Below are positions 1 to 12,220 of a stretch of 64,000 nt of DNA, piece after piece. Both the position numbers and the translations under genes were made by a program. The stretch comes from Antedon mediterranea (Eukaryota; Echinodermata; Crinoidea; Comatulida; Antedonidae). The notes under the pieces were generated by a model that was not told where the DNA came from, did no database searches, and saw only the letters and a list, made by a program, of their open reading frames with translations. How positions within the stretch are numbered: the first letter of the stretch is position 1; the number at the start of each line of letters is the position of its first letter. The DNA lies in NCBI RefSeq assembly GCF_964355755.1, contig NC_092672.1:20766501-20830500 (forward strand). Direction: 5' to 3'.

Positions 1-326
1 TCATTTTGATAAATAAAAAAACCGCTGTGTACCGCCCTCTCTGTTATGACTCGGTGACCTTTTAAAATAAACAACAGCTGAGCTAACACATGTTTTTTGT
101 TATGATTTTTGCGATCAATCAATGATATGTTTGTAGCCGTTACTACACCCATAACATATTTTTACCTAAGTTTAAACTGCATGTGACGTATATAGATGAT
201 AAAATATTTGCTGATATTTGGAAACCGGTAAAACCTGTTGCTGCCAAATCTTCTTTCTAACCAGACACTTTCTTAATGTTAGGCTAGCCTAGCTAGGCCT
301 ACTAGACTACGACAGCCCATTAATGC

Positions 327-1150
327 CATTTTAAGTATATGTTTTTCGAACGTAATCCGTTCTAACGAATTAGTAATTCGTTTGAACGGATTAATAATCT
401 GTTCAAACGAATTAGTAATCCGTTCAAACGAATTGCAACATATACAACAAGTGCCATTTAAAGTATATGTTGTAATTCGTTTAAACGGATTACTAATATT
501 ACTAATCCGTTCAAACGAATTACTAATTTGTTTTTAAAACGGATTACTCATTTGTTCAAACGAATTACTAATTCTTTCAAACGAATTACTAATTTGTTTA
601 AACGGATTACTAATTTGTTTAAACGAATTAGTAATTTGTTTAAACGGATTACTAATTCGTTCAAACGAATTAGTAATCCGTTTAAACAAATTAATAATTT
701 GTTTAAACAGATTAATAATTTGTTTAAACGGATTACTAATCTGTTTGAACGAATTAGTACTTCGTTTGAACAAATTAGTAATCCGTTTAAACAAATTAGT
801 AATTCGTTTGAAAGAATTAGTAATTCGTTTGAACAAATTAGTAATCCGTTTTAAAAACAAATTAGTAATTCGTTTGAACGGATTAGTAATCCGTTTACAA
901 ATCCGTAAACAAATTAATAATTTGTTTAAACGGATTACTAATTCGTGTAAACGAATTAGTAATTCGTTTAAACAGATTAGTAATCCGTTTAAACAAATTA
1001 CTAATCCGTTTGGACGGATTCCTAATTCGTTTGAACAGATTATTAATCTGTTTAAACAAATTAGTAATTCGTTTGAACGGATTAGTAATCTGTTCAAACG
1101 AATTAGTAATCCGTTCAAACCAATTGCAACATATACAACAACAACGCTGT
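327..1150. repeat. Foldback/MITE-like element built of 21-bp units
   Basis: Dense array of a roughly 21-bp unit (core aacgaattagtaatccgttc) that changes orientation near 660-780, so the left half is largely the reverse complement of the right half. The ends are inverted: 'agtatatgttgtaattcgttt' near 464 pairs with 'aaaccaattgcaacatatac' near 1117. A shorter sister copy (about 327-460) with the same end motifs sits directly to the left. The long open frames across it on both strands simply translate the 7-residue repeat and are not genes. No transposase is present; superfamily unknown. Confidence 0.7.
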
Positions 1151-1451
1151 AGCCATACTGAAAACTTTATATATATGAATTTATGATATAGGCCTTAGTC
1201 TAGGGTATGCAGTATTTTTATAATTTACATGCACAGGTCAAAATTAACAAATTATGCATTATGATGGTACAGTACGGTAGTACTGTAGTTTCCATCATAA
1301 GTGGTCCATTTAAGCACTGAGTGAGTACATATATGGTATGTAATTTAAATGTGAATGGGAAATAGAGAGAAACAAGCTTCAAATTGGAGCTACTGTATAG
1401 TACATATAATATTAATAATAAAATGTGAATTGTTTGTGTATTATTTTGTAG

Positions 1452-4400
1452 ATTATTAAAAACAAAGGGTGTGACAATGAAGAAGGATTCACAGACGTTC
1501 TGAGAGTCGTAAGTAATTGATGTTTTAATTTATTCATAGAGATATTATAATATCTCTATGATTTATGTAATTATGTTAAGTTATCTGGCTGATAATCAAG
1601 TAGCAAAATACAGTTCATGTGTAGCAGAATATGGTACATGTGTAGCAGAATACGGTACCTGTGTAGCAGAATATGGTACATGTGTAGCAGAATACAGTAC
1701 ATGTGTAGCAGAATATGGTACATGTGTAGCAGAATATGGTACATGTGTAGCAGAATACGGTACATGTGTAGCAGAATACGGTACCTGTGTAGCAGAACAC
1801 GGACCAGCGTAGCAGAATACATTACCTGTGTAGCAGAATACAGTGCCTGTGTAGCATAATAATTGTACATGTGTAGCATAATAATGGTACATGTGTAGCA
1901 GAATAATTGTACATGTGTAGCAGAATAATTGTATATGTGTAGCAGAATAATGGTAACAAACAAGAAACGTAGACAAGTTATGAATGAAGACAAGTTTTGA
2001 TAATTATTATATTATAAACATATATCAGTAAATGTGAATTGTCAATAAACTCTTCTAGGAATAAAACAGAATTTGGCTCATGCAGACAATTTTCCTCATA
2101 GTGGGACATTCAAATGCAAATAGTATATTTTCTTTATTTTATTTCATACCATTAAACACATGTTATCTCACTAACAATTCATTTCAGGTTAAAACAGAAG
2201 TAGAACGTAGAAAATCACTTGGCCGAGATTATTTAAAGAGAAAAGAGACAATTTTAAAATATTACACACCACTCAATCAAGAGATATACAAACTACAGGT
2301 ATGGAATTAAGTAGTTAAAAAAATGAAATAAATATTTTACCTGTTAACTACACCTTGCTGATGGAATACAACTATGAATGCATGTCTGATTTTGTAAAGA
2401 CCAACTATTACAACAAATGTTTAGCTTGACTACTACAACTGACAAGGACAACTTCCCCTTTAGTTATATGTTTAGTTAAATATCTTGACTAAAAATATTT
2501 GAAATAGTTGGAAAGTTTTACTTCTTTATGGTATTATATTTTCTCGTTGAGATTGTTATAGATTTCATTTCTGAGCCTAAAATTTCTGAAGTTGGTTGAA
2601 CATAGCAAGCAGAAAAATGCATCAATGCAAAGTTTGATAAAACTCATGAGTACTGAAAAAGGTTTGTTGATAGTTGACCTATTGTAATCAAATTCTATAA
2701 AAAATTAGTAAAGGAGTCTAACTTAAATAACTGTACATTGTGAAGCTCATTCTACCATGGAACAGTAATCGAAAAAGATAAAAATCAAAGCTATACACTA
2801 GTAGAGCAGGCTTTCCTATATGATTAAAACTATTTGACGAAAAGGCATATTTCAAACACATTAAAGGAAAAGTTAAGCACACAAAAAATGGCAAAATTAC
2901 ATGTTTTTGCATTGTTATTTTGTGAACAATGAATGTTCTATAACTCATTAAAATGGCATTCAAAAACTTGCATATTTACTGTAATTACGTTTTATGTTTC
3001 ACATTTAACTGTTTTTTTTTATGTAGGAGAAAGTATTTACTCTTTTCCAATATTTACTGAAGAGTTTTGTAATTCATTTAAAGAAGAAATAGAACATTTT
3101 GAAAACACAGATTTACCAAAAGGAAGACCAAATACAATGAACAATTATGGTGTAAGTGTGGCTACCGTAAATGCCCTGCTTTGCATAAACTAATCAAAAA
3201 CCCCACCTCAAATATTAACTCCCCTACCCCATAGAACATCATTTGGTATAAATGCCCCTCATAAACATGACATGACTTCCATGATCTACAATTGACCAAG
3301 CATTGTGATTTTTACTGTATTTTATGACTTCTTGATATCGATTTTGTTTTTAAAGAATTTATTTGATTTCTTTGTTATGTAGAAGGATTGAAAATAAATA
3401 AAAATAAAATAAAAGCCACTACTATTAGTAAAGCATAGACCTGCTTAAAATTCTCAACATGTATTTTGTTGTAGGTATTAATGAATGAATTGGGATTTGA
3501 TGACTACTTCATCACACCTTTACGTCAGAATTACATAACTCCACTCGCTAGGCTCTTGTATCCAGACTGTGGTGGAGACTTGTTAGACTCTCACAAAGCT
3601 TTTGTTGTAAAGTACAAGATTGGAGAAGATTTGGATCTTAACTATCATTATGATAATGCAGAGGTCACTCTTAATATATCACTTACAAGTGATTTCACTG
3701 AGGGCTCATTGTATTTTGGAGGCATGCGTCATGTAAGTAAAAACAATGCCTGAATATATCCGGTTATAAAAAACAAAGCAACGGTTTGTATAATTTTGGC
3801 ACTGAATACCATAATTAAATGGTTTACATTCTATTTTAAGTAATACTTTATGACAAATATGATTTTGTTATTATGACCCTAATACAATATTTTAAAGTAA
3901 AAATGTATCTATATTGGTGACAATCATATTGTATATATTCTCCCAACCACCCTCAGATGCTTGTTTTCAGTACCTGAACTTTTCTGTTCATGCACATGAT
4001 AAAGAATCAAGACAAGGTGTTCTTAATGTTCTTTCCTGGTGACAGTCTGAAGCCAATCTAACATTAGTCATATAAAATATTGCACACTAGGCTTCCATTT
4101 TGGCTTTTGTATACCTCTGTTGAATCTACAAGTGACATGGTTGTCTTTTATATAGCAACATAGCAGGTTTGTTAATTTTGTGTTGTTTTTAACAGCAACA
4201 AGGAATAGAAGAACCACAGCGTACTGAATATTGCCACAAGCCAACGTATGGTTTAATTCATCGAGGACAACACATGCACGGTGCTCTTCCAATATCAGAT
4301 GGTGAACGATACAATCTAATTATTTGGATGCGATCTTCCAAAATAAGGAATAAATTGTGTCCAATGTGTGATAATAAACCTCAACTTATTAAGACTGTTG

Positions 4401-4462
4401 GATTCGGAGATGGATTCACTCAACCAGAAAATACAACTGTCGATGTTTGTTGTACTTTATAA
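1452..4462 (+). CDS. OGFOD2: OGFOD2-like 2-oxoglutarate and Fe(II)-dependent oxygenase (first exon not found)
   Basis: Six exons join in phase with GT/AG borders: 1452-1508, 2188-2298, 2562-2661, 3027-3151, 3475-3732, 4196-4462, giving 305 residues to the TAA. The exons at 1452 and 2562 are short and recognised only by splice phase and resemblance. Family marks include RPNTMNNYG, LLYPDCGGD, the VVKY lysine, the HYDNAE motif holding the HxD iron ligands, a distal histidine in HRGQHMHG, and a C-terminal LCPMC then GFGDGF. This matches the animal OGFOD2 family (prolyl-hydroxylase-like 2OG oxygenase; substrate not established). Vertebrate members are about 350 residues, so roughly 45-50 N-terminal residues are missing; no convincing start exon was seen in 1-1451. 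An AATAAA lies at 4788. The next gene (GST) converges on it. Assignment rests on remembered family sequence, not a search. Confidence 0.88.
1600..1960. repeat. 21-bp minisatellite in OGFOD2 intron
   Basis: About 16 copies of a 21-bp unit (tacatgtgtagcagaatatgg) lie in the intron between the exons ending 1508 and starting 2188. Copies at the right end are looser and vary in length. Since 21 is a multiple of three, several frames stay open across it; those frames are artefacts. Confidence 0.9.
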
Positions 4463-5217
4463 TGCATAGGTCAACAATTTTACAACTCAAATAATATATT
4501 TAAAAGATTCTTCCAATGGACATGTGTCTTTATGACCTCTCTGCGACCTAACTATGTGATATGTGACATGTAAAGATGTCAAGAATGTTTGAGCCCCATG
4601 TTAAGGCATAAAGATGTAGCAGAGACATGGGTTTGAAACGTTTTTTGTTTGAAAAAGTGTGTCGACTGTGAGGTTTAGGAGGAGATAGAGTTTATGGGAA
4701 AACATAGTCTCCATTAAAGAGAACTATTATAGTACTGTATATACTTTATTATATTATTATAAATATATATTATATAATACAAAGAATAATAAACTTTTAT
4801 AAAGCGCTATTTACTGATGTTTTACAGCGCTAAAAGACCAACAAGAATTATTGAAAAGGTGAGATTTTAGAAGTTACTTGATTTACTTAAGAGATTTACA
4901 CTGACGGGTATGGAGTGGAAGCTGGTTCCAAACTAGTGACACTTGTGCAAAAAACTCCTTGAAAATAAGCTTAATTATTGTTTAATAATTGTAAAAAGTA
5001 ATTAATATATTGTTGATGGAAAATGTTTTAATAAACAAACGAAAATAAAGAACTGATTGTAAAATAGTTGGAAAAATGTTTTAATAAAACGAAAGAAGAA
5101 CTAATTGTAACATATTGTTGGAAATGTTTAATAAACAACAATAAAAGAAACTGCTTTAGTTGTTGGAAAATGATAGAAAGAACATAAACGGCCATCTCTT
5201 ACAGAGGCCTATTTAGT
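4463..5217. other. Intergenic stretch between convergent OGFOD2 and GST genes
   Basis: AT-rich 3' flanks. A poly(A) signal AATAAA at 4788 probably serves OGFOD2. From about 5012 to 5190 there are four imperfect repeats of about 50 bp (core 'gttggaaaatgttttaataaa'). No coding potential was seen. Confidence 0.6.
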
Positions 5218-8200
5218 TCATTGTTGGCAAACTGCTTTCAGTGGTTTATTCAATTCATCGTAATCTGGATTCAATTTGTCTTCTACACGTTTCATCCAGT
5301 CAGCAATTTCCGGCTGGTTCTTCAGTAAACCTTTACCAGATGGACAGGCCAACGGTTGAACAAGCTGAAAGAATTTAAAAAATACTACTATTATAATGAA
5401 ATATTTTAATTGGAACGAATGAAATTTATTCTTACTAATGCATGCACTAATCATGTAACATAAACTCCAAATATTTAGAATTTCGTTTTTTTTATCAATA
5501 TATGTTTCGGGTTGATGAATAAACAACGATATGCATCTTATAAAATCAAACAATGCTCCTCAGAAGGTTGTCCGTTAATCGTTGATGAATAAAGAGCGAT
5601 AGGATGATTTGGACAATGGGAATGTACGGTATCGTATAAAATTAACTATAGCTCCGTTGGAAGGTTGTCCGTTGATGGTTAATGAATATAAAGAGCGATA
5701 GGATGATTTGGACAATGGGAATGTATCGTATAAAATTAACTATAGCTCCGTCGGAAGGTTGTCCGTTGATGAATAAAGAGCGATAGGATGATTTGGACAA
5801 TGGGAATGTCTCGTATAAAATCAACTATAGCTCCGTCGGAAGGTTGTCCGTTGATGGTTAATGAATAAAGAGCAATAGGATGATTTGGACAATGGGAATA
5901 TATCGTATAAAATCAACTATCTCCGTCGGAAGGTTGTCCGTTGATGGTTAATGAATAGCCTAATGAATGATACTTGATTCAGATAGTGGAATGTATGGTA
6001 CGTTATGTACAACTATGGAGGAAAATGATCGAAATTTCGAATTACTTATTTTTGTATTGAGGTAACATGCACATTATCTGATTCTGCGCATGCCAAACCA
6101 AAATATTAACCACAACCTAAACTTCTTTTAAATCTAGTGATTACCTCACAAATAGCAAACAAGTCAGCAACAGATATCTCGTCTCCACACAAGAACCTCT
6201 TTCCTTTGAGAAATAACCTATTTATCTTGCCGATGGACTCTTCAGCTTCTTTGACAAACTTGTCGACTGCCTCCTGATCTTTTGGTTTTCCGGTACGTTT
6301 TGGAACAAATATCTGTATACAAATAAACAGTGGTCTTATTTTGACTGGTTGTGTAGGTTTTAAGTTGCTCCCGTATATCTCATTAATCTAGCCGTCGTTT
6401 TTTTAACTGTCGTTTTTTATAGTTGCATGAGTTAAGTATGTTTTAAACTTTACTTTTAAATTATGATATCGGATATCTAACTTTTCTAGAGACTTCTTCT
6501 TCTAAAAACTCAGATATCTTCTTTAGATCTACAAAAGTCGGATATCTTTTTTGATAGATCTGAAAAACTCGGATATCTGGCTTTTCTGACTTAGGTTTCG
6601 CCTTATTCCAGCCCATTCTCCCTTTAATTACATCTTCCCGAATTTAGCCATATGACCGTAATGTTAGTTTTGCGCCTTCATACCACACATTCTTAGCAGC
6701 ATAACATTGAAATGAAACATTACATTGTTATTTACCTCATTCACCATCACGTTAATTCCCGCTTCCCTAATACCTGTATGCTGCCAGGCTAAGTAGGCAT
6801 CAATCTGAGCCCGAGTCTCAATATTTTTAGGATACCAATGATCTGCTACGTTGTATTTTGCCGCCAGATATCTCACTATTGCAGTACTACAAAGAAACAA
6901 ACCAGAATTCAAAAGGGCCTTATTATTTATAGACTGTCGTTACCAAGTTTAAAATGTTTAGGCCTATATAGATGTGGGAAAGTGTTTGTTAGTGACCAAT
7001 ATGTTGTCAACTTGTAATTTCTGTGTTGTATCACCTGCAATTAGGGGATATTGGAGAAAATGATTAATGAAATTGAAAAAAAAAACTTCTTCACACTTGC
7101 ATTCTTTACAATGTAGCCTACATGGTTGGACAAGGGTAGTAAGGCATAGGCCTACCTTTCTCCAAGTGTGAAATCACCATCTTTAATTGCTGGTACTGAC
7201 TGAGCTGGCTGGATTGCAGTGTATTCTGGCATTCTATGCTCACCTGTCAAACAACATTATACCTTATTATTTTCGACAGTATATACAAAATGTCTAATAC
7301 AATTTTTGAAAATAATTAAACCACTTTAAGACAGTGGACTACATTCAGTCAATAAAGGCTCATTATACTAGGACGATAAGAAAGGTAAATATACATTTTC
7401 CTATTTTTCTATTTTCGTTCAATTAAATGACGTCATGATTTGTAATAGCAATACTATCGTGACGATACCACAATTTTATTGTTCTTATTGATCATGACGT
7501 CATTTTCATTTGATTTTAAAAAAAAATCTTATTTTAGGCCAAAGACAGCAGCATAAGTGTTATAGTTTCGAAAATTTTCTAATTTTGTTTTTTAAATAAA
7601 TATCTTTGTTTTATATATTATCGTCGTTCGTAGTATAACCGGACCTTATATTATCGTCGTTCGTTATCTTTCGTAGTATAACCAGTGGTGGCGCCAGCGG
7701 GGGGCTACGGGGGCTCTAGCCCCCTCGTCGGGGAGCCTAGCCCCCCGACGGGTACTTTTTGTCGGGGAATATAATATACAGTAAAAAACGTTCGCGTTCA
7801 CTTCATACAGTTTCAGCGCCTAGAAAACCACGACGTTCCATTGACCGTGAGAGTACGTCAGAGGGCTATTATGCACTTTTATGCATTCATTATTGCCAGC
7901 GATCTAACTTACTACTAAACATTAGCTAGGTACGCACTTGTCTGGCGGTATCCCTTTGTACGAATCGTTCAACGTTGGGTCGAGACGCGTGATATCAAGT
8001 TCCATCCAGGGACCAAAATGTGTAATGTAGTTATTTTCCAGGCGAAGTTTACCGACGGTTACCGAAGGGAACACGGGTACTTTTTGTCGGGGAATATAAT
8101 ATACAGTAAAAAGCGTTCGCGTTCACTTCGTAGCTAGCTTCAGCGCCTAGAAAACCGCGACGTTTCATTGACCGTGAGAGTACGTCAGAGTGATATTATG

Positions 8201-10198
8201 CACTTTATATGCATTCATTATTGCCAGCGATCAACTTACTACTAAACAATAGTTAGGTACGCACTTGTCTGGCGGTATCTCTTTGTACGAATCGTTCAAC
8301 GTTGGGTCGAGACGCGTGATATCATGTTCCATCAGGGGACCAAAATGTGTACTGTATGTAGTTATTTTCCAGGCGAAGTTTACCGACGGTTACGTCGTGT
8401 ACTGTGTCGACGTACGCTACACTACAGCAAAAACGAATTAAGTTAATTGTTCGTATGTTCACCAATTTTTTAATTTATAAGTAACCTTCTGTACCGTGGG
8501 GCACCTAAAATAAATTTTTCATCAATTACTAAACAAAAAAAACGTGCCATTTTCGCTTAGCCAACATCTTATTATTGCTAAGTTATTACATTTTTTTAAG
8601 CCTCTATGCCTGATGTTTCCAAAGTATAAAATGCAATTTTTTGAAGACCTGCAGCTAGCTCTAGTTTTAAACATTTTCTTAGCTCAGCCCCAACAATAAA
8701 GCTGGTCATATTTCAAAGTACAAGAAGTGCATTTTCCGGGACCTAACATCTCTATTTTTCAAACATTTCTTAGCTCAGTCACAACCATGATAGGGACTTA
8801 TATATTTTGTTTCATGTTTTGAAGTATAATAAGTCCAATTTCCGGGACCTCCACCTCTATTTTTCTAAATTTTCTTTGAACATTTATTTTTTAAATTGAA
8901 AAATATGGATTGAAACAGTCATCGCGCATCGTTTTTTTGCACGCAGTATTTTATTTATGCATTATAAAAAATGGAAAAAATGGCTACCCTAAATCTGATT
9001 AAAATGACCTCAAATGACGCTAGAACGCGTTGCTTCCGGGGCCCTTGGCGGCCCCCTGGCCCCCAGCCTAGTGATGCTCGCTTCGCTCGCATAGCCCCCT
9101 CGTCTGGGAATGTAGACCCCGCGTCGGGAAGATCCTGGCGCCACCCCTGAGTATAACCGGGCCTTATATTATCGTCGTTCGTTATCTTTCGTAGTATAAC
9201 CGGACCTTCACGAAGAATTATATTTTGGACAACCTACTGTACTGTAGTAAATGTATGAATAATTATACAATGAAATGAATGTTTAAAATTACAATATTCT
9301 GTTTGTTGATTCTTTCCGCAATTTTGATTATCCTTGAGATAACAAATATTTAGTGGCTCTGAAATGTTGACTATTATTGAAAACCACAGCAAAGGGATCT
9401 GTAACATCGGTAATTAGACCTATAATATTTGTAGATCTCATTATCAAACCAGGCATACTATAGTGTTTTCATTGTAAACCTTGTTCCTATGAATAAATGA
9501 AAATCACTGACAAAAGCATGATTAAGCAAATTTGTCTGGGTATTTTTAGAAACTCCATATAAATATTTCATGTCACGTGAACATGTTTATTCACATAATA
9601 GAGGTGAGGAGGTCTTGGTCTTGGACGCAAAGTGAAGGGGTTGTTATTTTTTCCCCTCTCCGTCATCACTCTGATTCAGGATTTTTAAGGTGGTCAACTC
9701 ATTTTTTATTCCCTTTTTTTGAGCTGAGAAATGCTACGATAACTTGGAATGTGATCTATTAGAGTGCTGTTTCTAAAAAATATGTTTCGCTTGCCAAGGT
9801 AGCATACATGGGATGGGCGGAGGGGGGGGAGGGTAGTTGTGCTAGGGGATAGTTGTGCTAGGGGGTAATTGTCCGGGTGGTAGTTGTCCTTAGGGGGTAG
9901 TTGTCCTATAGGGTAGTTGTCCTATGGGTAATTGTCCGGTTGGTAGTTGTCCAGCTATGGGGGTAATTGTCCGGGTGGTAATTGTCCGGGTGGTAGTTGT
10001 TCGGGTGGTAATTGTCTAGGGGTAGTTGTCCGGATACCTTTAAAACAACAGCATATTTTAATAGTGACTAAAATAAAAAAGCATACCTTTTGCCAAGTCG
10101 ATGACTTTCTCATGGTAGGGTATCTTGTTATATTTGCAAAACAATACTACGGCACGACTAGGTTGAGATAATGGATTATAGTACACTGTTAAAGCCAT
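5218..10198 (-). CDS. Theta-class glutathione S-transferase, complete, 5 exons
   Basis: Exons in transcript order: 10198-10087 (ATG at 10198), 7243-7156, 6886-6736, 6312-6145, 5364-5218 (stop). All junctions are GT/AG and phases agree (666 nt, 221 residues). The N-terminal thioredoxin-like half begins MALTVYYNPLSQPSRAV, carrying the LSQPSRA segment where theta enzymes keep the catalytic serine. VPAIKDGDFTLGES is the glutathione-binding cis-proline and E-S pair. WYPKNIETRAQIDAYLAWQH opens the helical C-terminal domain, and GDEISVADLFAICE is the conserved N-capping box of the fold. Expected role: cytosolic conjugation of glutathione to electrophiles. Intron 1 (7244-10086) carries a hAT-like insertion and a short-unit GT-rich repeat; the last intron carries a tandem array. 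Length is normal for the class. The exact theta paralogue is not resolved. Confidence 0.9.
5550..5960. repeat. Tandem repeat, about 85-97 bp, in last GST intron
   Basis: Five copies whose shared 'aaggttgtccgtt' motif falls near 5564, 5661, 5755, 5840 and 5930. Each unit continues with 'aagagcgataggatgatttg' and 'aatgggaatgt'. The unit does not match either neighbouring exon. Short open frames on the minus strand within it are repeat artefacts. Confidence 0.85.
7607..9215. repeat. Target tandem repeat split by the hAT insertion
   Basis: Units of 'ttatattatcgtcgttcg(ttatctttcg)tagtataacc' occur twice before the element (7613-7683) and again directly after it (9150-9209). The transposon therefore landed in a pre-existing tandem repeat of roughly 38-50 bp. 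Confidence 0.75.
7683..9149. mobile_element. Non-autonomous hAT-like DNA transposon, 1,467 bp
   Basis: Terminal inverted repeats CAGTGGTGGCGCCAG (7683-7697) and CTGGCGCCACCCCTG (9135-9149) match at 14 of 15 positions. The element is flanked by the 8-bp direct repeat AGTATAAC (7675-7682 and 9150-9157), the target-site length of hAT elements. Ends are GC-rich with subterminal 'tagcccccc' palindromes. The interior holds a direct duplication of about 325 bp (7750-8062 and 8075-8385, nearly identical). No transposase frame is present, so it would need an enzyme in trans. It lies inside GST intron 1. Confidence 0.85.
9830..10036. repeat. GT-rich short-unit repeat near GST exon 1
   Basis: Irregular repeats of 'ggtagttgtccgg' and variants (about 13-17 bp) occupy the 200 bp before GST exon 1 in + orientation, that is, just downstream of that exon in intron 1 of the minus-strand gene. 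Strong G/T strand bias. The open frame with glycine-cysteine repeats at this place is an artefact. Confidence 0.8.
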
Positions 10199-11469
10199 CT
10201 TTAGCTTTAGTAGAACAATTTAATTGTACAGTATTATCAGAGAGTTGCAACTCTGGTATTATCAAGTGACTGGAGCGGCTGCAATGCTAATGTCAACAAA
10301 GTTCGTGCAAAGAGTCAATTGAATATCCTTCATGAGCGTGATCTGATTATTCAACCATATCAACTTCTTTTGTACATTTGACCTTGTCATCTCCTTCCGT
10401 TTTTCACAAATAAGAGAGCCTAAATAATGCTATAGAAGTTTGTTTGAATTAACAGTTACGGTTGTGTAATTGTAAAAAAAAATTGTCGTCATAATTATTT
10501 ATATATTTTTTATACATTATTACCGTATCGTTATAGTGGAGGTCATGCATTGTTAAATGTGGGCTCTAATTAGGCTCTGTTTTCGCTGCGAAAAAACAAC
10601 AACAAAAAACAAACACTAACGGTTAAAAACGTGTGATTGTAAATAATTACCATCACATTTCTTTCCTGGCGACGTTGAGAGATTTAAAAGACTTGCACTC
10701 CCATCGGACTATAAACATGCCCCATAATAACAATCATCCATTAAGGTAACAGTTTTAACCACTAACGTAACCAACTTCATTAACCACGTAACAAACTTAA
10801 CCATTAACTTAACAAAGGGTAACTACTAACGTAACAACAGTAGACAATTCGTGTAAGTTAAAAATCTTCAGTTTCCGTCCGTGTGTGTTTGTCTATTCTC
10901 TATCAAAAAGTGTCCAGCCATTGAAGTTTAAAGTCACTGGACAGACAGACATTATACAAATGGAAATGGAACGGCTTCATCACAATAAGGTTTCCATACG
11001 AAAATAATGGGTTTCTTACGGATATAACATTTATTGCCCGCCGGACTAAGACAGATAATTCATAATAGGCTGGAGTTTTATGATTGAAATTTAATTTTCA
11101 GCTGTAAATCAACACACCATACGTCTAAGATCAACACATTGAAGGATCCGATACACCAACGTTGTCAGTATGATATAAACAATGCCATATACATGGCTGC
11201 AGTCGCGTGCTCAAGTTAGTGTTTACCGACCAACCGACAGACATAGTGAGCTGTAGAGTGGCTTTGCACGCGACTAAAAAAAAAGAAATTTAGTTAAAAT
11301 TAACACTATTATTTATCCTCTGGTAGGATGATATTTGTTTCCCAAAAGATAGAATTGATGTAATGTGTATGGCCTTGCTGATGTTTTGCAATTGATGGTT
11401 AACATTGTTTGTGTTTTTTTTTTTAGTTTAGTAATTTCTTTTGGAACTCAGACTGAAATCTATGCTGTT

Positions 11470-12220
11470 TGTCCTTGTTACCAGTGTTAGTGGATTCTTG
11501 CTGGTTGTTTGGACCGATGGATCTTTTCTGGTTTCAGCTTTACTATGGAATAGAGCAGAGCATGGTCTGTGTCACAGTTTGCGCTGTGGAAACAGCGAGT
11601 AAGGAATCCGTTGCTGAGGAAAGGTGTTCTCGTTAGGATATGGTCCAGTTGATGCCAGTCCTTGGATCTTGGATAGCACCATGAGACTCTCCTCTTGAAA
11701 GATATTCCATAAAAGGTGTTAGTGACGGTGAAGTGCAGTGAATTCAAGGAGTCTACGTCCATTACTGTTTAATTTCCAAACACAAACATCCTTTGTGAGG
11801 GGACCAAGACAGAAAATCTGCCCCAACACGTGCATTGAAATCTCCAAAGATAAGTAGTTGTTCACTTTTCGGGATCTTCAAGACAGCTTGATCTTATTGA
11901 GTATAGAACCCATCAATTACTTCCGTTGGAGCTTGCATAGTCGGAGCATAGATATTAATTAGGCTAACGACTCCAATATTGGTGTGAAGCTTCACTGAGA
12001 TCGTCCGTTCATTTCCATCAGTAGGTAGTTATATAAATGGCAGGATAGATCTACTCGAAAAGGGTATAGTTCTTTTCTGCAAATGAACCTAAGCCATGAA
12101 TTCTTGTTTCCTGGAGTGCTGCTATGTCGATATTTAATCGCTGTAATTCTTGATCGATGATTTTCTCAGTTCAGCATTCGGTGTTAGTAAACTCGGGATC
12201 CATATTAACCAGAGGGTATA
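11470..12220 (-). pseudogene. Decayed LINE retrotransposon endonuclease fragment
   Basis: Reading the minus strand gives, in order, LNIDIAALQETR, then SLINIYAPTMQAPTE, then LLIFGDFNARVGADF, then SWCYPRSKDWHQLDHILT and CDTDH. This is the ordered motif series of the AP-type endonuclease domain of non-LTR retrotransposons. In-frame stops and frame changes interrupt it, and no reverse transcriptase follows within the window. It is a dead 5' fragment of an ORF2-type protein; the clade (RTE-, CR1- or L2-like) cannot be settled here. Confidence 0.8.

Noticed and set aside
534-1152. Long open frames on both strands (up to 194 codons)
   Set aside because: They translate the 21-bp repeat as a 7-residue repeat; frames on opposite strands are equally open, as expected for a unit lacking stops.
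1558-1993. Open frames rich in CVAEYGT or SATHV repeats
   Set aside because: Repeat translation of the 21-bp minisatellite in an intron.
4068-4292. Minus-strand open frame over the last OGFOD2 exon
   Set aside because: Antisense shadow of a well-supported coding exon.
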